Positions 54,796-63,591 of a stretch of 64,000 nucleotides of DNA are shown piece after piece. The stretch lies in assembly GCF_028610625.1 (NCBI RefSeq), contig NZ_JAQQWU010000001.1:372001-436000 (forward strand). Reading direction: 5' to 3'. The position numbers and the translations under genes are program-made. Position 1 is the first letter of the stretch; every line of letters starts with the position of its first letter. Below the pieces are notes generated by a model. That model was not told the origin of the DNA. It saw only the letters and a program-made list of their open reading frames with translations, and made no database searches. Source of the stretch: Guptibacillus spartinae (GTDB lineage Bacteria > Bacillota > Bacilli > Bacillales > Guptibacillaceae).

Positions 54796-55896
54796 TTGCC
54801 GAAAACCAAATCAACGCCAGACCTGGTCTTTTTAACTGCAACACTTGTCCTGTTAGCAATTGGATTAATCATGGTTTACAGTGCAAGCGCCGTTTGGGCC
54901 TCCTATAAATTTGACGACGCGTTTTTCTTTGCGAAAAGACAGCTTCTTTTTGCAGGGGTAGGGGTGGCTGCCATGTTTTTCGTTATGAACGTAGAATATT
55001 GGACGTGGCGTACTTGGTCTAAAGTAGGTGTGCTTGTCTGCTTCATTCTGCTCATTCTTGTCCTTATTCCTGGAGTGGGACTCGTTCGAGGGGGAGCGAG
55101 AAGCTGGCTTGGCGTTGGTGCATTTTCAATTCAACCTTCTGAGTTTACTAAGCTTGCGATGATTGCGTTTCTTGCAAAATACTTATCTGAAAATCAGAAG
55201 CGAATTACCTCATTTAAAAAGGGTCTTGTTCCGTCACTTGGCCTTGTTTTTCTTGCTTTTGGCATGATTATGCTTCAACCTGACCTTGGTACAGGCGCGG
55301 TGATGGTGGGAACGTGTGTTGTCATGATCTTTATATCAGGCGCAAGAATTGCCCATTTCGTTTGGCTGGGCATGCTCGGTTTAGCAGGGTTTGCAGTGCT
55401 CATATTGTCTGCACCGTACCGAATTGCCAGGATTACGTCTTATCTGGATCCCTGGAGTGACCCATTAGGAAGCGGCTTCCAAATTATTCAGTCTCTTTAT
55501 GCGATTGGGCCAGGTGGTTTGATGGGACTTGGTCTTGGACAAAGTAGACAGAAGTTTTATTATTTGCCTGAACCACAAACGGACTTTATTTTTGCCATTC
55601 TTTCAGAAGAACTTGGATTTATCGGAGGAACCTTTGTCATTCTATTGTTTGCTCTTCTTCTATGGAGGGGGATCCGTATCGCCTTACGAGCACCTGATTT
55701 GTTTGGGAGTCTTCTGGCAGTAGGGATCATTGGGATGCTTGCGATTCAAGTGATGATTAATATTGGTGTTGTAACTGGCTTAATGCCAGTAACGGGGATT
55801 ACGTTACCCTTTCTAAGCTATGGAGGCTCTTCATTAACTCTTATGCTTGTTGCCATGGGGGTTCTACTTAACATCAGTCGTTACGCAAAGTTTTAA
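54796..55896 (+). CDS. spoVE: SpoVE, sporulation SEDS glycosyltransferase
   Basis: 366 residues from a TTG at 54796 (GGAG 10 bp upstream); B. subtilis SpoVE starts at the same place, while the GTG at 54787 abuts the site. Ten helices with SEDS motifs 'GLIMVYSASAVWA', 'IQPSEFTKLA', 'QPDLGTGA', 'EPQTDFIFAI' and 'LPFLSYGGSS'. Very close to B. subtilis SpoVE and clearly distinct from FtsW at 6467. It makes cortex glycan with SpoVD. A terminator follows and murG is not next. Confidence 0.93.
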   Translation: MPKTKSTPDLVFLTATLVLLAIGLIMVYSASAVWASYKFDDAFFFAKRQLLFAGVGVAAMFFVMNVEYWTWRTWSKVGVLVCFILLILVLIPGVGLVRGGARSWLGVGAFSIQPSEFTKLAMIAFLAKYLSENQKRITSFKKGLVPSLGLVFLAFGMIMLQPDLGTGAVMVGTCVVMIFISGARIAHFVWLGMLGLAGFAVLILSAPYRIARITSYLDPWSDPLGSGFQIIQSLYAIGPGGLMGLGLGQSRQKFYYLPEPQTDFIFAILSEELGFIGGTFVILLFALLLWRGIRIALRAPDLFGSLLAVGIIGMLAIQVMINIGVVTGLMPVTGITLPFLSYGGSSLTLMLVAMGVLLNISRYAKF

Positions 55897-55913
55897 CAGT
55901 AAACGATAGCCTT

Positions 55914-55940
55914 AAAGCGCTCATTTATGAGCGCTTTTTT
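55914..55940 (+). terminator. Terminator after spoVE, splitting the dcw cluster
   Basis: A 10-bp perfect stem (55914-55923 with 55928-55937), a TTTA loop and T6. Confidence 0.92.
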
Positions 55941-56065
55941 CTATACTATATTGAGGGACATGTGATGGAGCAATCCGTGTGAATCAAAGAAAAGTACCTT
56001 TAAGTAGCATCATAATATTTCTCTGGGATGAATTTCCTTCAAGTGGATAATAAGCATCAAACTTA

Positions 56066-56074
56066 TGCTATAAT
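56066..56074 (+). promoter_or_regulatory. Candidate extended -10 promoter of divIB
   Basis: TGC directly followed by TATAAT (56069-56074) is an extended -10 element; the -35 region is weak. It lies 110 bp before divIB and downstream of the spoVE terminator, so divIB probably has its own promoter. Confidence 0.55.
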
Positions 56075-56184
56075 GATTGAAATGAGTACTAACTGCTGGA
56101 TCATGCCGTTCGGTTGCCATGATAAGCATTTTATACATCTTAAGGGTAGACAGAAGTTCAATTACCGGAGACGGAGGCAAGACA

Positions 56185-56970
56185 ATGGAAGATCGCAAAG
56201 TGGTAACAATTGAAGACCGGATCCCCACACTGAAAGCGCAGAGAAAGCAGCGCGCTAATCGAAGGTTGGTTGTATATCTATCAATCTTTTTCTTTTTAAT
56301 TTTGCTGATCATATACTTCCAATCTTCCTTAAGTCATATTCGGAACGTTGAAGTTTCTGGCAACAATTACGTTTCTGATAAAGAAATCATTCAATTGAGC
56401 GAGCTTGATAATAGCGTAAGCTTTTGGAATTTAAACAAAGAGAAAGTTGAGGAGAAAGTAGAGCAGTCCAAAGAAATTGCGGAAGTCACTGTCACGAGAC
56501 AATTTCCTGCGACAGCAAAAGTGAAGGTAGTTGAGAATGCGCGGGTCGCTTACTTGAAAAAGGGGAGCGAATATTTCCCGATTCTACAATCAGGGGCAAT
56601 TCTTGGAGCACTTCCTAAAGGGGACACACCAGTGAACGCTCCTATATTGATGCAGTGGAATGAAAGTACGGAGCTAACTGATATGGCTGGTGAGCTTCGA
56701 AAGGTAAATTTAAGTATTATTAATCGTATTTCTGAGATTCACTACACACCGGACGGAGATAAAGCGTTTAACTTAACGCTGTATATGACGGATGGCTACG
56801 AAGTGAAAACAAGCATTGCAGATTTTGCTGAGAAGATGAACAGTTATCCGTTAATCGTTGAGAAGTTGAAGGATAAAGCTAAGGGAATTCTTTATTTGAA
56901 TGAGGGAAGTTGGCTTGAGCCATACGAAGGGGCTCCAACGGACGAGGAGAAGAAAAAAGAGACTTCATAA
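56185..56970 (+). CDS. divIB: Cell division protein DivIB (FtsQ)
   Basis: 261 residues from the ATG at 56185, with GGAGACGGAGG upstream; the frame extends back to 56119 without a site. Basic cytosolic tail (about 1-32), one membrane helix (about 33-52), a POTRA domain ('SHIRNVEVSGNNYVSDKEIIQLSEL', about 54-125) and an FtsQ/DivIB beta domain, with an acidic/Lys C-terminal tail. It joins FtsL-DivIC at the septum. Confidence 0.93.
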   Translation: MEDRKVVTIEDRIPTLKAQRKQRANRRLVVYLSIFFFLILLIIYFQSSLSHIRNVEVSGNNYVSDKEIIQLSELDNSVSFWNLNKEKVEEKVEQSKEIAEVTVTRQFPATAKVKVVENARVAYLKKGSEYFPILQSGAILGALPKGDTPVNAPILMQWNESTELTDMAGELRKVNLSIINRISEIHYTPDGDKAFNLTLYMTDGYEVKTSIADFAEKMNSYPLIVEKLKDKAKGILYLNEGSWLEPYEGAPTDEEKKKETS

Positions 56971-57445
56971 AAATCTTTGATAATACTTGTTTTAATGGAC
57001 AGGGAATCACCTTCATCAACGAACGTTTATAAGCAGGGTATCGCACAGAAAACCCACTAAATAACATAGCAGAATAGAAGAAAACAAAGAATTTCTTGTA
57101 AATACGTGAAACAGTGACTTTTCTACTGCTTTCACATGGTGTAGACTAATACTTACGCACTGCTTTAGACTGACTCGCCTTAAGAATAGAAAGCTTGCGA
57201 GGAGAGTAGGGGTTCGTTACCCAAAAAAATAAGAGTAATTCTCGTATAAAAGAAGGGAAATAACCGGATTTGTGGAATAGAGTCCTTATATCACATTCTT
57301 CCCGGGACTTCATGATGCAAGGCTTGAGGAAGTTTAATTCAAATCAATGTTGTGTATATAAAGGTGTTGGGCATTTTTTCAACCCTAATATAGAGAAACT
57401 ATTAATACCTGAACATGGTAGGATTTTGAAGGAGGTGCCAGGAGA
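56971..57445. other. 475-bp gap where ylxW, ylxX and sbp would be expected
   Basis: No frame of useful length with a ribosome site is seen on either strand. B. subtilis has three genes here (ylxW, ylxX, sbp); no clear remnant is visible by eye. Toward the right end there are candidate promoter elements for ftsA. The rest is AT-rich with no hairpin worth naming. Confidence 0.7.
57367..57394 (+). promoter_or_regulatory. Candidate sigma-A promoter of ftsA-ftsZ
   Basis: TTGGGC (57367-57372), 16-bp spacer, TATAGA (57389-57394), 51 bp before ftsA. B. subtilis ftsAZ has several promoters including a sigma-H one; I could not find a convincing sigma-H site. Confidence 0.35.
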
Positions 57446-58726
57446 ATGAACAGCAATGAGATTTATGTGAGTCTAGACATCGGTACATCCAATGTGAAAG
57501 TAATCATTGGCCAGATGACGAACGATTCTTTAAATATTCTAGGAGTTGGCAGTGCGCCTTCCGATGGAATCCGTAAAGGATCGATTGTGGATATAGATGA
57601 AACTGTTCGTTCAATTAAACAGGCAGTAGAAAACGCAGAAAGAATGGTAGGTTTATCAGTTCGTTCTGTGATTGTGGGGATTAACGGCAATCACGTTCAG
57701 CTACAGCCCTGTCATGGGGTAGTGGCGGTATCAAGTGAGGATCGTGAAATTCATGATGAAGATATTGCTAGAGTAATTGACGCAGCACAGGTTGTTTCTA
57801 TCCCTCCTGAGCGAGAAATTATTGATGTCATTCCAGGACAGTTCGTGGTCGATGGACTGGACGGAATTACGGATCCGCGTGGTATGATTGGTGTACGCCT
57901 GGAAATGGAAGGGACAATCATTACAGGTTCAAAAACAGTATTACATAATTTGTTAAGATGCGTAGAAAAAGCGGGTCTTGAAATTGCTGATATTTGTCTA
58001 CAACCGCTTGCATGTGGATCGATGGCTTTATCAAAAGATGAGCGTAATTTAGGCGTAGCTCTCGTTAACATGGGGGCTGGTTCTACTACGATTTCCATCT
58101 TTGAAGAAGGAAATTTGAAAGCTACTTCTGTTCTACAAATTGGTGGCGATCATGTAACAAAAGATATTTCGATTGGTCTCAGAACAACGACTGAAGAAGC
58201 TGAGCGAATTAAGATCAAGCACGGCAATGCTTTCGTTGATCTAGCTTCAGAAGAGGAAGCTTTCACTGTATCGACTATTGGCAGTTCGGCTGAACAAGAA
58301 TTTAATCAGTACGAATTAGCTCATATTATAGAACCTCGGATCGAAGAGATGTTAGAATTGATAGAAGACGAAATTAAGCGAATGGGAATTCGTGAATTGC
58401 CGGGCGGATTTGTTCTAACCGGTGGTATGGTCGGAATGGATGGCGTACTTGAACTTGCTCGTGAAATTTTGCAACATAACGTACGTGTTGCCGTCCCTGA
58501 CTATATCGGCGTACGCGAACCGCAATATACAACTGGCATTGGTCTTATCCAATTCACGTATAAAAACGTGAAGATTCAGGGGAAAGAAGTGGCAGCATCA
58601 CTTAACCCTGAAGAAGAAGTGAAGCCCAAGCGTAGAACAAAAGCCGAACCTCAACCAGGTGAGAAATCTTCTTCACCAGGTATGAAAGAGAAAGTGAAGA
58701 ATTTCTTTAATCTATTTGTTGAATAA
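57446..58726 (+). CDS. ftsA: Cell division protein FtsA
   Basis: 426 residues; ATG with AAGGAGGTGCC upstream. Actin-fold signatures: 'YVSLDIGTSNVKVIIG' (about 7-22), 'VALVNMGAGSTTISIFEEG' (about 206-224) and 'GGFVLTGGMVGMDGVLELA' (about 317-335). The basic and hydrophobic C-terminal amphipathic helix ('MKEKVKNFFNLFVE') anchors it to the membrane. It links FtsZ to the membrane. Confidence 0.96.
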   Translation: MNSNEIYVSLDIGTSNVKVIIGQMTNDSLNILGVGSAPSDGIRKGSIVDIDETVRSIKQAVENAERMVGLSVRSVIVGINGNHVQLQPCHGVVAVSSEDREIHDEDIARVIDAAQVVSIPPEREIIDVIPGQFVVDGLDGITDPRGMIGVRLEMEGTIITGSKTVLHNLLRCVEKAGLEIADICLQPLACGSMALSKDERNLGVALVNMGAGSTTISIFEEGNLKATSVLQIGGDHVTKDISIGLRTTTEEAERIKIKHGNAFVDLASEEEAFTVSTIGSSAEQEFNQYELAHIIEPRIEEMLELIEDEIKRMGIRELPGGFVLTGGMVGMDGVLELAREILQHNVRVAVPDYIGVREPQYTTGIGLIQFTYKNVKIQGKEVAASLNPEEEVKPKRRTKAEPQPGEKSSSPGMKEKVKNFFNLFVE

Positions 58727-58756
58727 AGGGCTATTACAAGATTAGGAGGACCTGAG

Positions 58757-59899
58757 ATGTTAGAGTTTGATATGAATATGGAACAATTAGCACAGATAAA
58801 AGTAATCGGTGTCGGTGGAGGCGGAAGCAACGCTGTAAATCGTATGATTGAAAATGGTGTACAAGGTGTTGAATTTATTGCCGTTAACACGGATGCACAG
58901 GCATTAAACCTCGCGAAGGCAGAGGTAAAGATGCAAATTGGTGGTAAATTAACAAGAGGTCTTGGAGCTGGAGCTAATCCTGAGATTGGTAAGAAAGCTG
59001 CTGAAGAAAGCAAAGAACAGATTCAGGAAGCACTAAGCGGTGCCGATATGGTATTCGTAACGGCAGGAATGGGTGGCGGAACAGGTACTGGAGCGGCCCC
59101 CGTTATTGCTGAAATCGCAAAAGAGCTTGGCGCTTTAACCGTAGGTGTTGTCACACGCCCGTTTACTTTTGAAGGTAAGAAGCGTTCAACACAAGCTGTA
59201 ACTGGAATTGCTATGTTGAAAGAAAAAGTCGATACGTTAATTGTTATCCCTAACGATCGTCTACTTGAAATCGTAGATAAGAATACGCCAATGCTTGAAG
59301 CATTCCGTGAAGCGGATAACGTTCTTCGCCAGGGTGTGCAAGGTATTTCTGACCTTATTGCCGTACCAGGACTCATTAACCTTGACTTTGCGGATGTGAA
59401 GACCATCATGACAGAACGAGGTTCTGCATTAATGGGAATTGGTATTGCAACAGGGGAAAATCGCGCTTCTGAAGCTGCCAAGAAGGCTATATCAAGTCCA
59501 CTTCTCGAAACTTCGATTGATGGTGCCAAGGGTGTACTAATGAACATTACAGGTGGATCAAACTTGAGTCTTTACGAAGTAAACGAAGCAGCAGATATTG
59601 TTTCTTCTGCATCTGATGAGAATGTGAATATGATTTTTGGTTCCGTAATTAACGAAGATTTAAAAGACGAAATTCTTGTGACTGTCATTGCGACAGGATT
59701 TGACGAGAATGAGAATAAGAAAAAGACGGTTCCACGTCCTTCAGCTCAGTCGAAGCAAAGCGCTCCGATTCAGCAACCTAAGCATGAAGAAGAAGAAGTA
59801 CAGCCTGAACCCTCTAAATTCGGCGCACGCGTAGACGAATCCAATGACACATTGGACATCCCTACGTTCCTACGTAATCGTAAACGTAACCGTCGTTAA
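58757..59899 (+). CDS. ftsZ: Cell division protein FtsZ
   Basis: 380 residues. GTPase core with '[15 protein letters not shown]'-like start (about 15-29), tubulin signature '[15 protein letters not shown]' (about 103-117) and T7 loop '[11 protein letters not shown]'. The disordered linker (about 318-360) leads to the conserved C-terminal peptide '[14 protein letters not shown]' that binds FtsA and SepF. GGAGG precedes the ATG. A strong terminator follows. Confidence 0.98.
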   Translation: MLEFDMNMEQLAQIKVIGVGGGGSNAVNRMIENGVQGVEFIAVNTDAQALNLAKAEVKMQIGGKLTRGLGAGANPEIGKKAAEESKEQIQEALSGADMVFVTAGMGGGTGTGAAPVIAEIAKELGALTVGVVTRPFTFEGKKRSTQAVTGIAMLKEKVDTLIVIPNDRLLEIVDKNTPMLEAFREADNVLRQGVQGISDLIAVPGLINLDFADVKTIMTERGSALMGIGIATGENRASEAAKKAISSPLLETSIDGAKGVLMNITGGSNLSLYEVNEAADIVSSASDENVNMIFGSVINEDLKDEILVTVIATGFDENENKKKTVPRPSAQSKQSAPIQQPKHEEEEVQPEPSKFGARVDESNDTLDIPTFLRNRKRNRR

Positions 59900-59905
59900 T
59901 AGGAG

Positions 59906-59937
59906 AAACCAGCTCTTTTGAGAGCTGGTTTTTTTTA
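59906..59937 (+). terminator. Terminator of ftsA-ftsZ
   Basis: An 11-bp stem (59906-59916 with 59921-59931) and T8 tract. Confidence 0.92.
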
Positions 59938-60066
59938 CTTAAACTTCGCTTTTCCACAAAACGCACCACCCGAAAATGAATACGCTTTCATTAAAAAGGC
60001 CGCTATTGCTTTCTTCTTCACACTTTTGTTAACATAGATAAAATTATATTTTTTCTGAAAATGGTG

Positions 60067-60095
60067 TTGTGTTCATGGGCAATCACACGTATAAT
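60067..60095 (+). promoter_or_regulatory. Sigma-A-type promoter of hom-thrC-thrB
   Basis: TTGTGT (60067-60072), 17-bp spacer, TATAAT (60090-60095), 56 bp before hom. No T-box, S-box or long leader fits in the remaining 50 bp. Confidence 0.7.
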
Positions 60096-60151
60096 GTCCA
60101 TTATATAAAAACAAGTGTCCTCACCAGGTGGACAAAAGGAGTGGAAGGAAT

Positions 60152-61444
60152 ATGAAGGATTGCGTATCAGTTGGATTATTAGGATTAGGAACCGTTGGTA
60201 GTGGTGTGGTACATATGATTGATTCCCATCAAAAGGAGTTACAGCAGCGAGTGGGCTGTCAGGTGAAAGTAGCCAAAGTCTTAGTGAGGGATATCGATAA
60301 AGACCGTAGCGTCGATTTGGATGAGAGTGTTCTAACACTTGATCCAGAAGAGGTTATTAATAATCCTGAAGTTGACGTGGTGATTGAAGTCATTGGTGGA
60401 ATTGATCAAGCAAAAGAATTCATTCTTTCTTCCCTTCAAAACCATAAACATGTCGTAACGGCAAATAAAGATTTAATGGCCATTCACGGCAGAGAATTAC
60501 TAAGTGCTGCAGTAGAAAATGAAAGTGATCTATTCTACGAAGCTAGTGTAGCAGGTGGCATTCCAATTCTTAGAAGTTTAGTAGAAGGGTTATCTTCTGA
60601 CCGAATTACGAAATTAATGGGGATTGTAAATGGTACAACAAATTATATCTTAACAAAGATGACGAAAAACAATGTTCCATACGAAAGCGTGTTGAAAGAG
60701 GCACAGGATTTAGGTTTTGCAGAAGCAGATCCTACGGCAGATGTAGAAGGGCTCGATGCGGCCAGGAAAATGGTGATTCTAGGAACGCTCGGATTTTCAA
60801 TGAAAGTCGGATTAGATGATGTCAAAGTAGAGGGCATCACTCGCGTCGATGAAGATGATATTGCGTACAGTAAGAAATTAGGTTATACCATAAAACTATT
60901 AGGAATTGCTAGTTCTACAGATGGTTCCATCGAGCTATCCGTCCAACCGACATTGCTTCCTTCAAGGCACCCACTAGCTTCAGTAAACGACGAATATAAT
61001 GCTGTTTATGTCTACGGTGAAGCGGTTGGTGAAACAATGTTCTATGGCCCTGGTGCTGGACAATTACCAACTGCAACTGCGGTTGTATCGGACCTTGTTG
61101 CAGTCATTAAGAATATGAGGTTAGGAGTAAATGGAAAAAGTGTTATCCTACCTCAGCATGATCGCAAGCTTAAAGAAGACGAGCAGATCAAAAGTAAGCA
61201 TTTTATTCGCTTGATCGTTAAAGATGAACCTGGGGCGTTTTCTAAAATTTCCCACTTGTTTCAGGATCGAGGGCTAAGTTTAGAGAAATTAATTCAGGAA
61301 CCTGTCGTTAATAAAGGAACAGCTGAGCTTGTGATCATCACTCATGAAACAAATCAAAGAGCATTTGAAGATGTTCATAATCGATTGAGAGATCTTGATG
61401 TTGTAGTAGAAGTGAAAAGTCGCTATCGTGTGGAGGGAATGTAA
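60152..61444 (+). CDS. hom: Homoserine dehydrogenase
   Basis: 430 residues from the ATG at 60152, with GTGGAAGGAA preceded by AAAGGAG. NAD(P)-binding '[17 protein letters not shown]' (about 6-22), '[12 protein letters not shown]', catalytic region '[35 protein letters not shown]' (about 141-175), '[19 protein letters not shown]' and a C-terminal ACT domain (about 350-430) for threonine control. It reduces aspartate semialdehyde to homoserine. Its stop overlaps thrC (TAATG). Confidence 0.96.
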   Translation: MKDCVSVGLLGLGTVGSGVVHMIDSHQKELQQRVGCQVKVAKVLVRDIDKDRSVDLDESVLTLDPEEVINNPEVDVVIEVIGGIDQAKEFILSSLQNHKHVVTANKDLMAIHGRELLSAAVENESDLFYEASVAGGIPILRSLVEGLSSDRITKLMGIVNGTTNYILTKMTKNNVPYESVLKEAQDLGFAEADPTADVEGLDAARKMVILGTLGFSMKVGLDDVKVEGITRVDEDDIAYSKKLGYTIKLLGIASSTDGSIELSVQPTLLPSRHPLASVNDEYNAVYVYGEAVGETMFYGPGAGQLPTATAVVSDLVAVIKNMRLGVNGKSVILPQHDRKLKEDEQIKSKHFIRLIVKDEPGAFSKISHLFQDRGLSLEKLIQEPVVNKGTAELVIITHETNQRAFEDVHNRLRDLDVVVEVKSRYRVEGM

Positions 61445-62499
61445 TGAGCTGGAATGGACTAATTAAGCATTATAAAGAGTATTTACCTCTTACGGAGGAA
61501 ACGCCGCAGCTCACTTTAAACGAAGGGAATACCCCTCTCTTAAAGCTCGATCAGCTTTCAAACGAACTTGGCATTTCACTTTATGTCAAAATTGAAGGAG
61601 CAAACCCAACAGGCTCCTTTAAAGACCGTGGAATGGTCATGGCAGTGGCTAAAGCGAAAGAGGAAGGTAGCGATGCCATCATTTGTGCATCAACTGGTAA
61701 TACGGCAGCAGCAGCAGCAGCATACGGTGCAAGAGCAGGCTTGCGTTGTATCATTGTTATTCCCAAAGGGAAAGTAGCGCTTGGAAAGCTAGCTCAAGCG
61801 ATGATCTATGGCGCAGAGATATTTGAGATTGATGGGAATTTCGATGAAGCTTTGAAAATGGTTCGCGATATAGCTGAAACAGAGCCTATTGCCCTCGTGA
61901 ATTCTGTTAATCCTTATCGTTTAGAGGGACAAAAAACAGCAGCTTTTGAAGTTTGTGACCAGCTCGGTGGAGCTCCTGATGTGCTCGCGATTCCTGTGGG
62001 GAATGCCGGTAACATTTCTGCTTATTGGAAAGGATTTAAAGAATATGTTTCAGAAGAAAGGCGCCCGCAAATGCGTGGATTTGAAGCGGAAGGATCTGCG
62101 GCAATTGTGCAAAAGAAAATTATTCCGAATCCCGAAACGATTGCAACGGCGATCCGGATCGGAAATCCAGCTAGTTGGCATCTAGCTGAAGAGGCTGTTA
62201 TTGAATCCAAGGGGAAGATCGATAGCGTCACAGATGATGAAATTCTTTCTGCCTATCAAGAACTCGCAAAAAAAGAAGGCGTCTTCGCAGAACCAGCTTC
62301 ATGTGCTTCCGTTGCAGGCGTAATGAAGCAAGTGGAAAAGGGTGAAATTAAGAAAGGTGCAAAAGTAGTTGCTGTCTTAACTGGTAATGGATTGAAAGAT
62401 CCTGCAACTGCGATGGACAATGTGGTTGCAAAACCACGGGTAGTCGCAGCAAATAAAACAGCGTTTCTTGAAGAACTTAAGGGATGTGTCAGCCATTGA
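61444..62499 (+). CDS. thrC: Threonine synthase
   Basis: 351 residues, the short Gram-positive form. PLP-binding Lys in '[11 protein letters not shown]' (about 55-65), '[18 protein letters not shown]' phosphate loop region (about 81-98) and '[15 protein letters not shown]' (about 183-197). It converts O-phosphohomoserine to threonine. It overlaps hom by 1 bp and thrB by 16 bp. Confidence 0.96.
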   Translation: MSWNGLIKHYKEYLPLTEETPQLTLNEGNTPLLKLDQLSNELGISLYVKIEGANPTGSFKDRGMVMAVAKAKEEGSDAIICASTGNTAAAAAAYGARAGLRCIIVIPKGKVALGKLAQAMIYGAEIFEIDGNFDEALKMVRDIAETEPIALVNSVNPYRLEGQKTAAFEVCDQLGGAPDVLAIPVGNAGNISAYWKGFKEYVSEERRPQMRGFEAEGSAAIVQKKIIPNPETIATAIRIGNPASWHLAEEAVIESKGKIDSVTDDEILSAYQELAKKEGVFAEPASCASVAGVMKQVEKGEIKKGAKVVAVLTGNGLKDPATAMDNVVAKPRVVAANKTAFLEELKGCVSH

Positions 62500-63419
62500 T
62501 CAAAGACGAATGTTTCTACTTGAAAGTACCAGGAAGTACGTCGAATCTTGGGCCAGGGTTTGATTCCATTGGCCTAGCGATTGATCGACATTTATACGTG
62601 AGGATTGAACCTTCCTCAGAATGGTCTTTTCACTATATTGATTTTGATGAACCCTTTCCATCTGGAAAAGAAAACATGATTTATCAAACAATTGAAGAAA
62701 TTGAGCGAAAGTATGGAAAAGGAAAAGAATCGATGCCTCTTGCAGTCACGATGAGGAGCGAATTACCTTTGGAAAGAGGTCTTGGAAGTAGTGCGGCAGC
62801 TATTGTAGCCGCAGTTGAAATAGCAAATTATGTCATGGACCTTGAGCTTACTCTTGAAGAGAAAGTTCAAATTGCAACAGTTTTTGAAGGCCACGCCGAT
62901 AATGTAGCTGCCTCTCTTTATGGTGGGTTAGTCATCGCTACAGGGCAAGAGGGGTTAGAAACCATCTCACATAAAGTTAAGAATTTAGAAATGGTAGCCT
63001 TAATTCCCAATCATAAGTTAAAAACGACAGATTCTCGCTCTGTCCTTCCTAATATAATTCCTTACGAGGAAGCTGTGGAAGCGAGTAGCATTGCTAATCT
63101 TTTCGTTGGAGCAGCCCTTCAAAACGATTGGAAGTTTGCTGGAAAATTAATGGCCCATGACCTTTTTCATCAGCCATATCGAAAGCATCTTGTACCTGAC
63201 CTAGAACAAGTGCATAAATTAGCTATCAGTCATGGCGGATATGGTGCTGCATTAAGTGGAGCTGGACCTACAGTCATTGTCTTTGTTCCAAGTGGCTCTT
63301 CAAAGTATCTACAAGAAGCATTAGCAAAACGTTTTCCAATTTATCAGTGTGAGGTGCTCCATCCTACGTCTTCTGGAGTCGAGGTAACTGTTGGAGCTTA
63401 TGAAAATCAATCGATCTAA
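62484..63419 (+). CDS. thrB: Homoserine kinase
   Basis: 311 residues from the ATG at 62484, inside the end of thrC; a TTG at 62496 is also possible since AAGGG lies at 62479-62483. GHMP kinase with '[19 protein letters not shown]' (about 14-32), ATP loop '[19 protein letters not shown]' (about 95-113) and the C-terminal '[15 protein letters not shown]' motif. It phosphorylates homoserine. Last gene of the threonine operon. Confidence 0.95.
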   Translation: MCQPLIKDECFYLKVPGSTSNLGPGFDSIGLAIDRHLYVRIEPSSEWSFHYIDFDEPFPSGKENMIYQTIEEIERKYGKGKESMPLAVTMRSELPLERGLGSSAAAIVAAVEIANYVMDLELTLEEKVQIATVFEGHADNVAASLYGGLVIATGQEGLETISHKVKNLEMVALIPNHKLKTTDSRSVLPNIIPYEEAVEASSIANLFVGAALQNDWKFAGKLMAHDLFHQPYRKHLVPDLEQVHKLAISHGGYGAALSGAGPTVIVFVPSGSSKYLQEALAKRFPIYQCEVLHPTSSGVEVTVGAYENQSI

Positions 63420-63421
63420 TT

Positions 63422-63449
63422 AAAGTCGTCCTGAAAAGGACGACTTTTT
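63422..63449 (+). terminator. Terminator of hom-thrC-thrB
   Basis: An 11-bp stem (63422-63432 with 63437-63447) and T5 tract. Confidence 0.9.
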
Positions 63450-63473
63450 CTATTTTTAAGAGCTTGATGATGG

Positions 63474-63559
63474 CTGACAAAACTAGTGATAATTATCCAA
63501 AATAACCTCACCCTAACCTGCACAATCTGACAGGTTTATCTATCAAATTAGTCTATACT
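63474..63559 (+). promoter_or_regulatory. spoIIG-type Spo0A-dependent promoter
   Basis: A -10 element TATACT (63554-63559) is preceded at an unusual 21 bp by CTGACA (63527-63532), close to TTGACA. The wide spacing is a hallmark of the B. subtilis spoIIG promoter, which Spo0A~P activates through 0A boxes that overlap the -35. 0A-like sequences on the minus strand are TTTTGTCAG (63474-63482) and TGTCAGA (63526-63532). Confidence 0.65.
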
Positions 63560-63591
63560 TAGTATCAAAATCGCAAGGGGGGAGGCACTCT

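Noticed and set aside
56879-57067. 62-codon minus-strand frame at the end of divIB as a remnant of ylxW/ylxX/sbp
   Set aside because: Wrong strand and no similarity to those membrane proteins that I can see.
60096-60151. T-box or other riboswitch before hom
   Set aside because: Only about 50 bp separate the promoter from the start codon; no space and no terminator hairpin.
60018-60338. 106-codon minus-strand frame upstream of and inside hom
   Set aside because: Opposite the hom start and promoter; no ribosome site; composition not protein-like.
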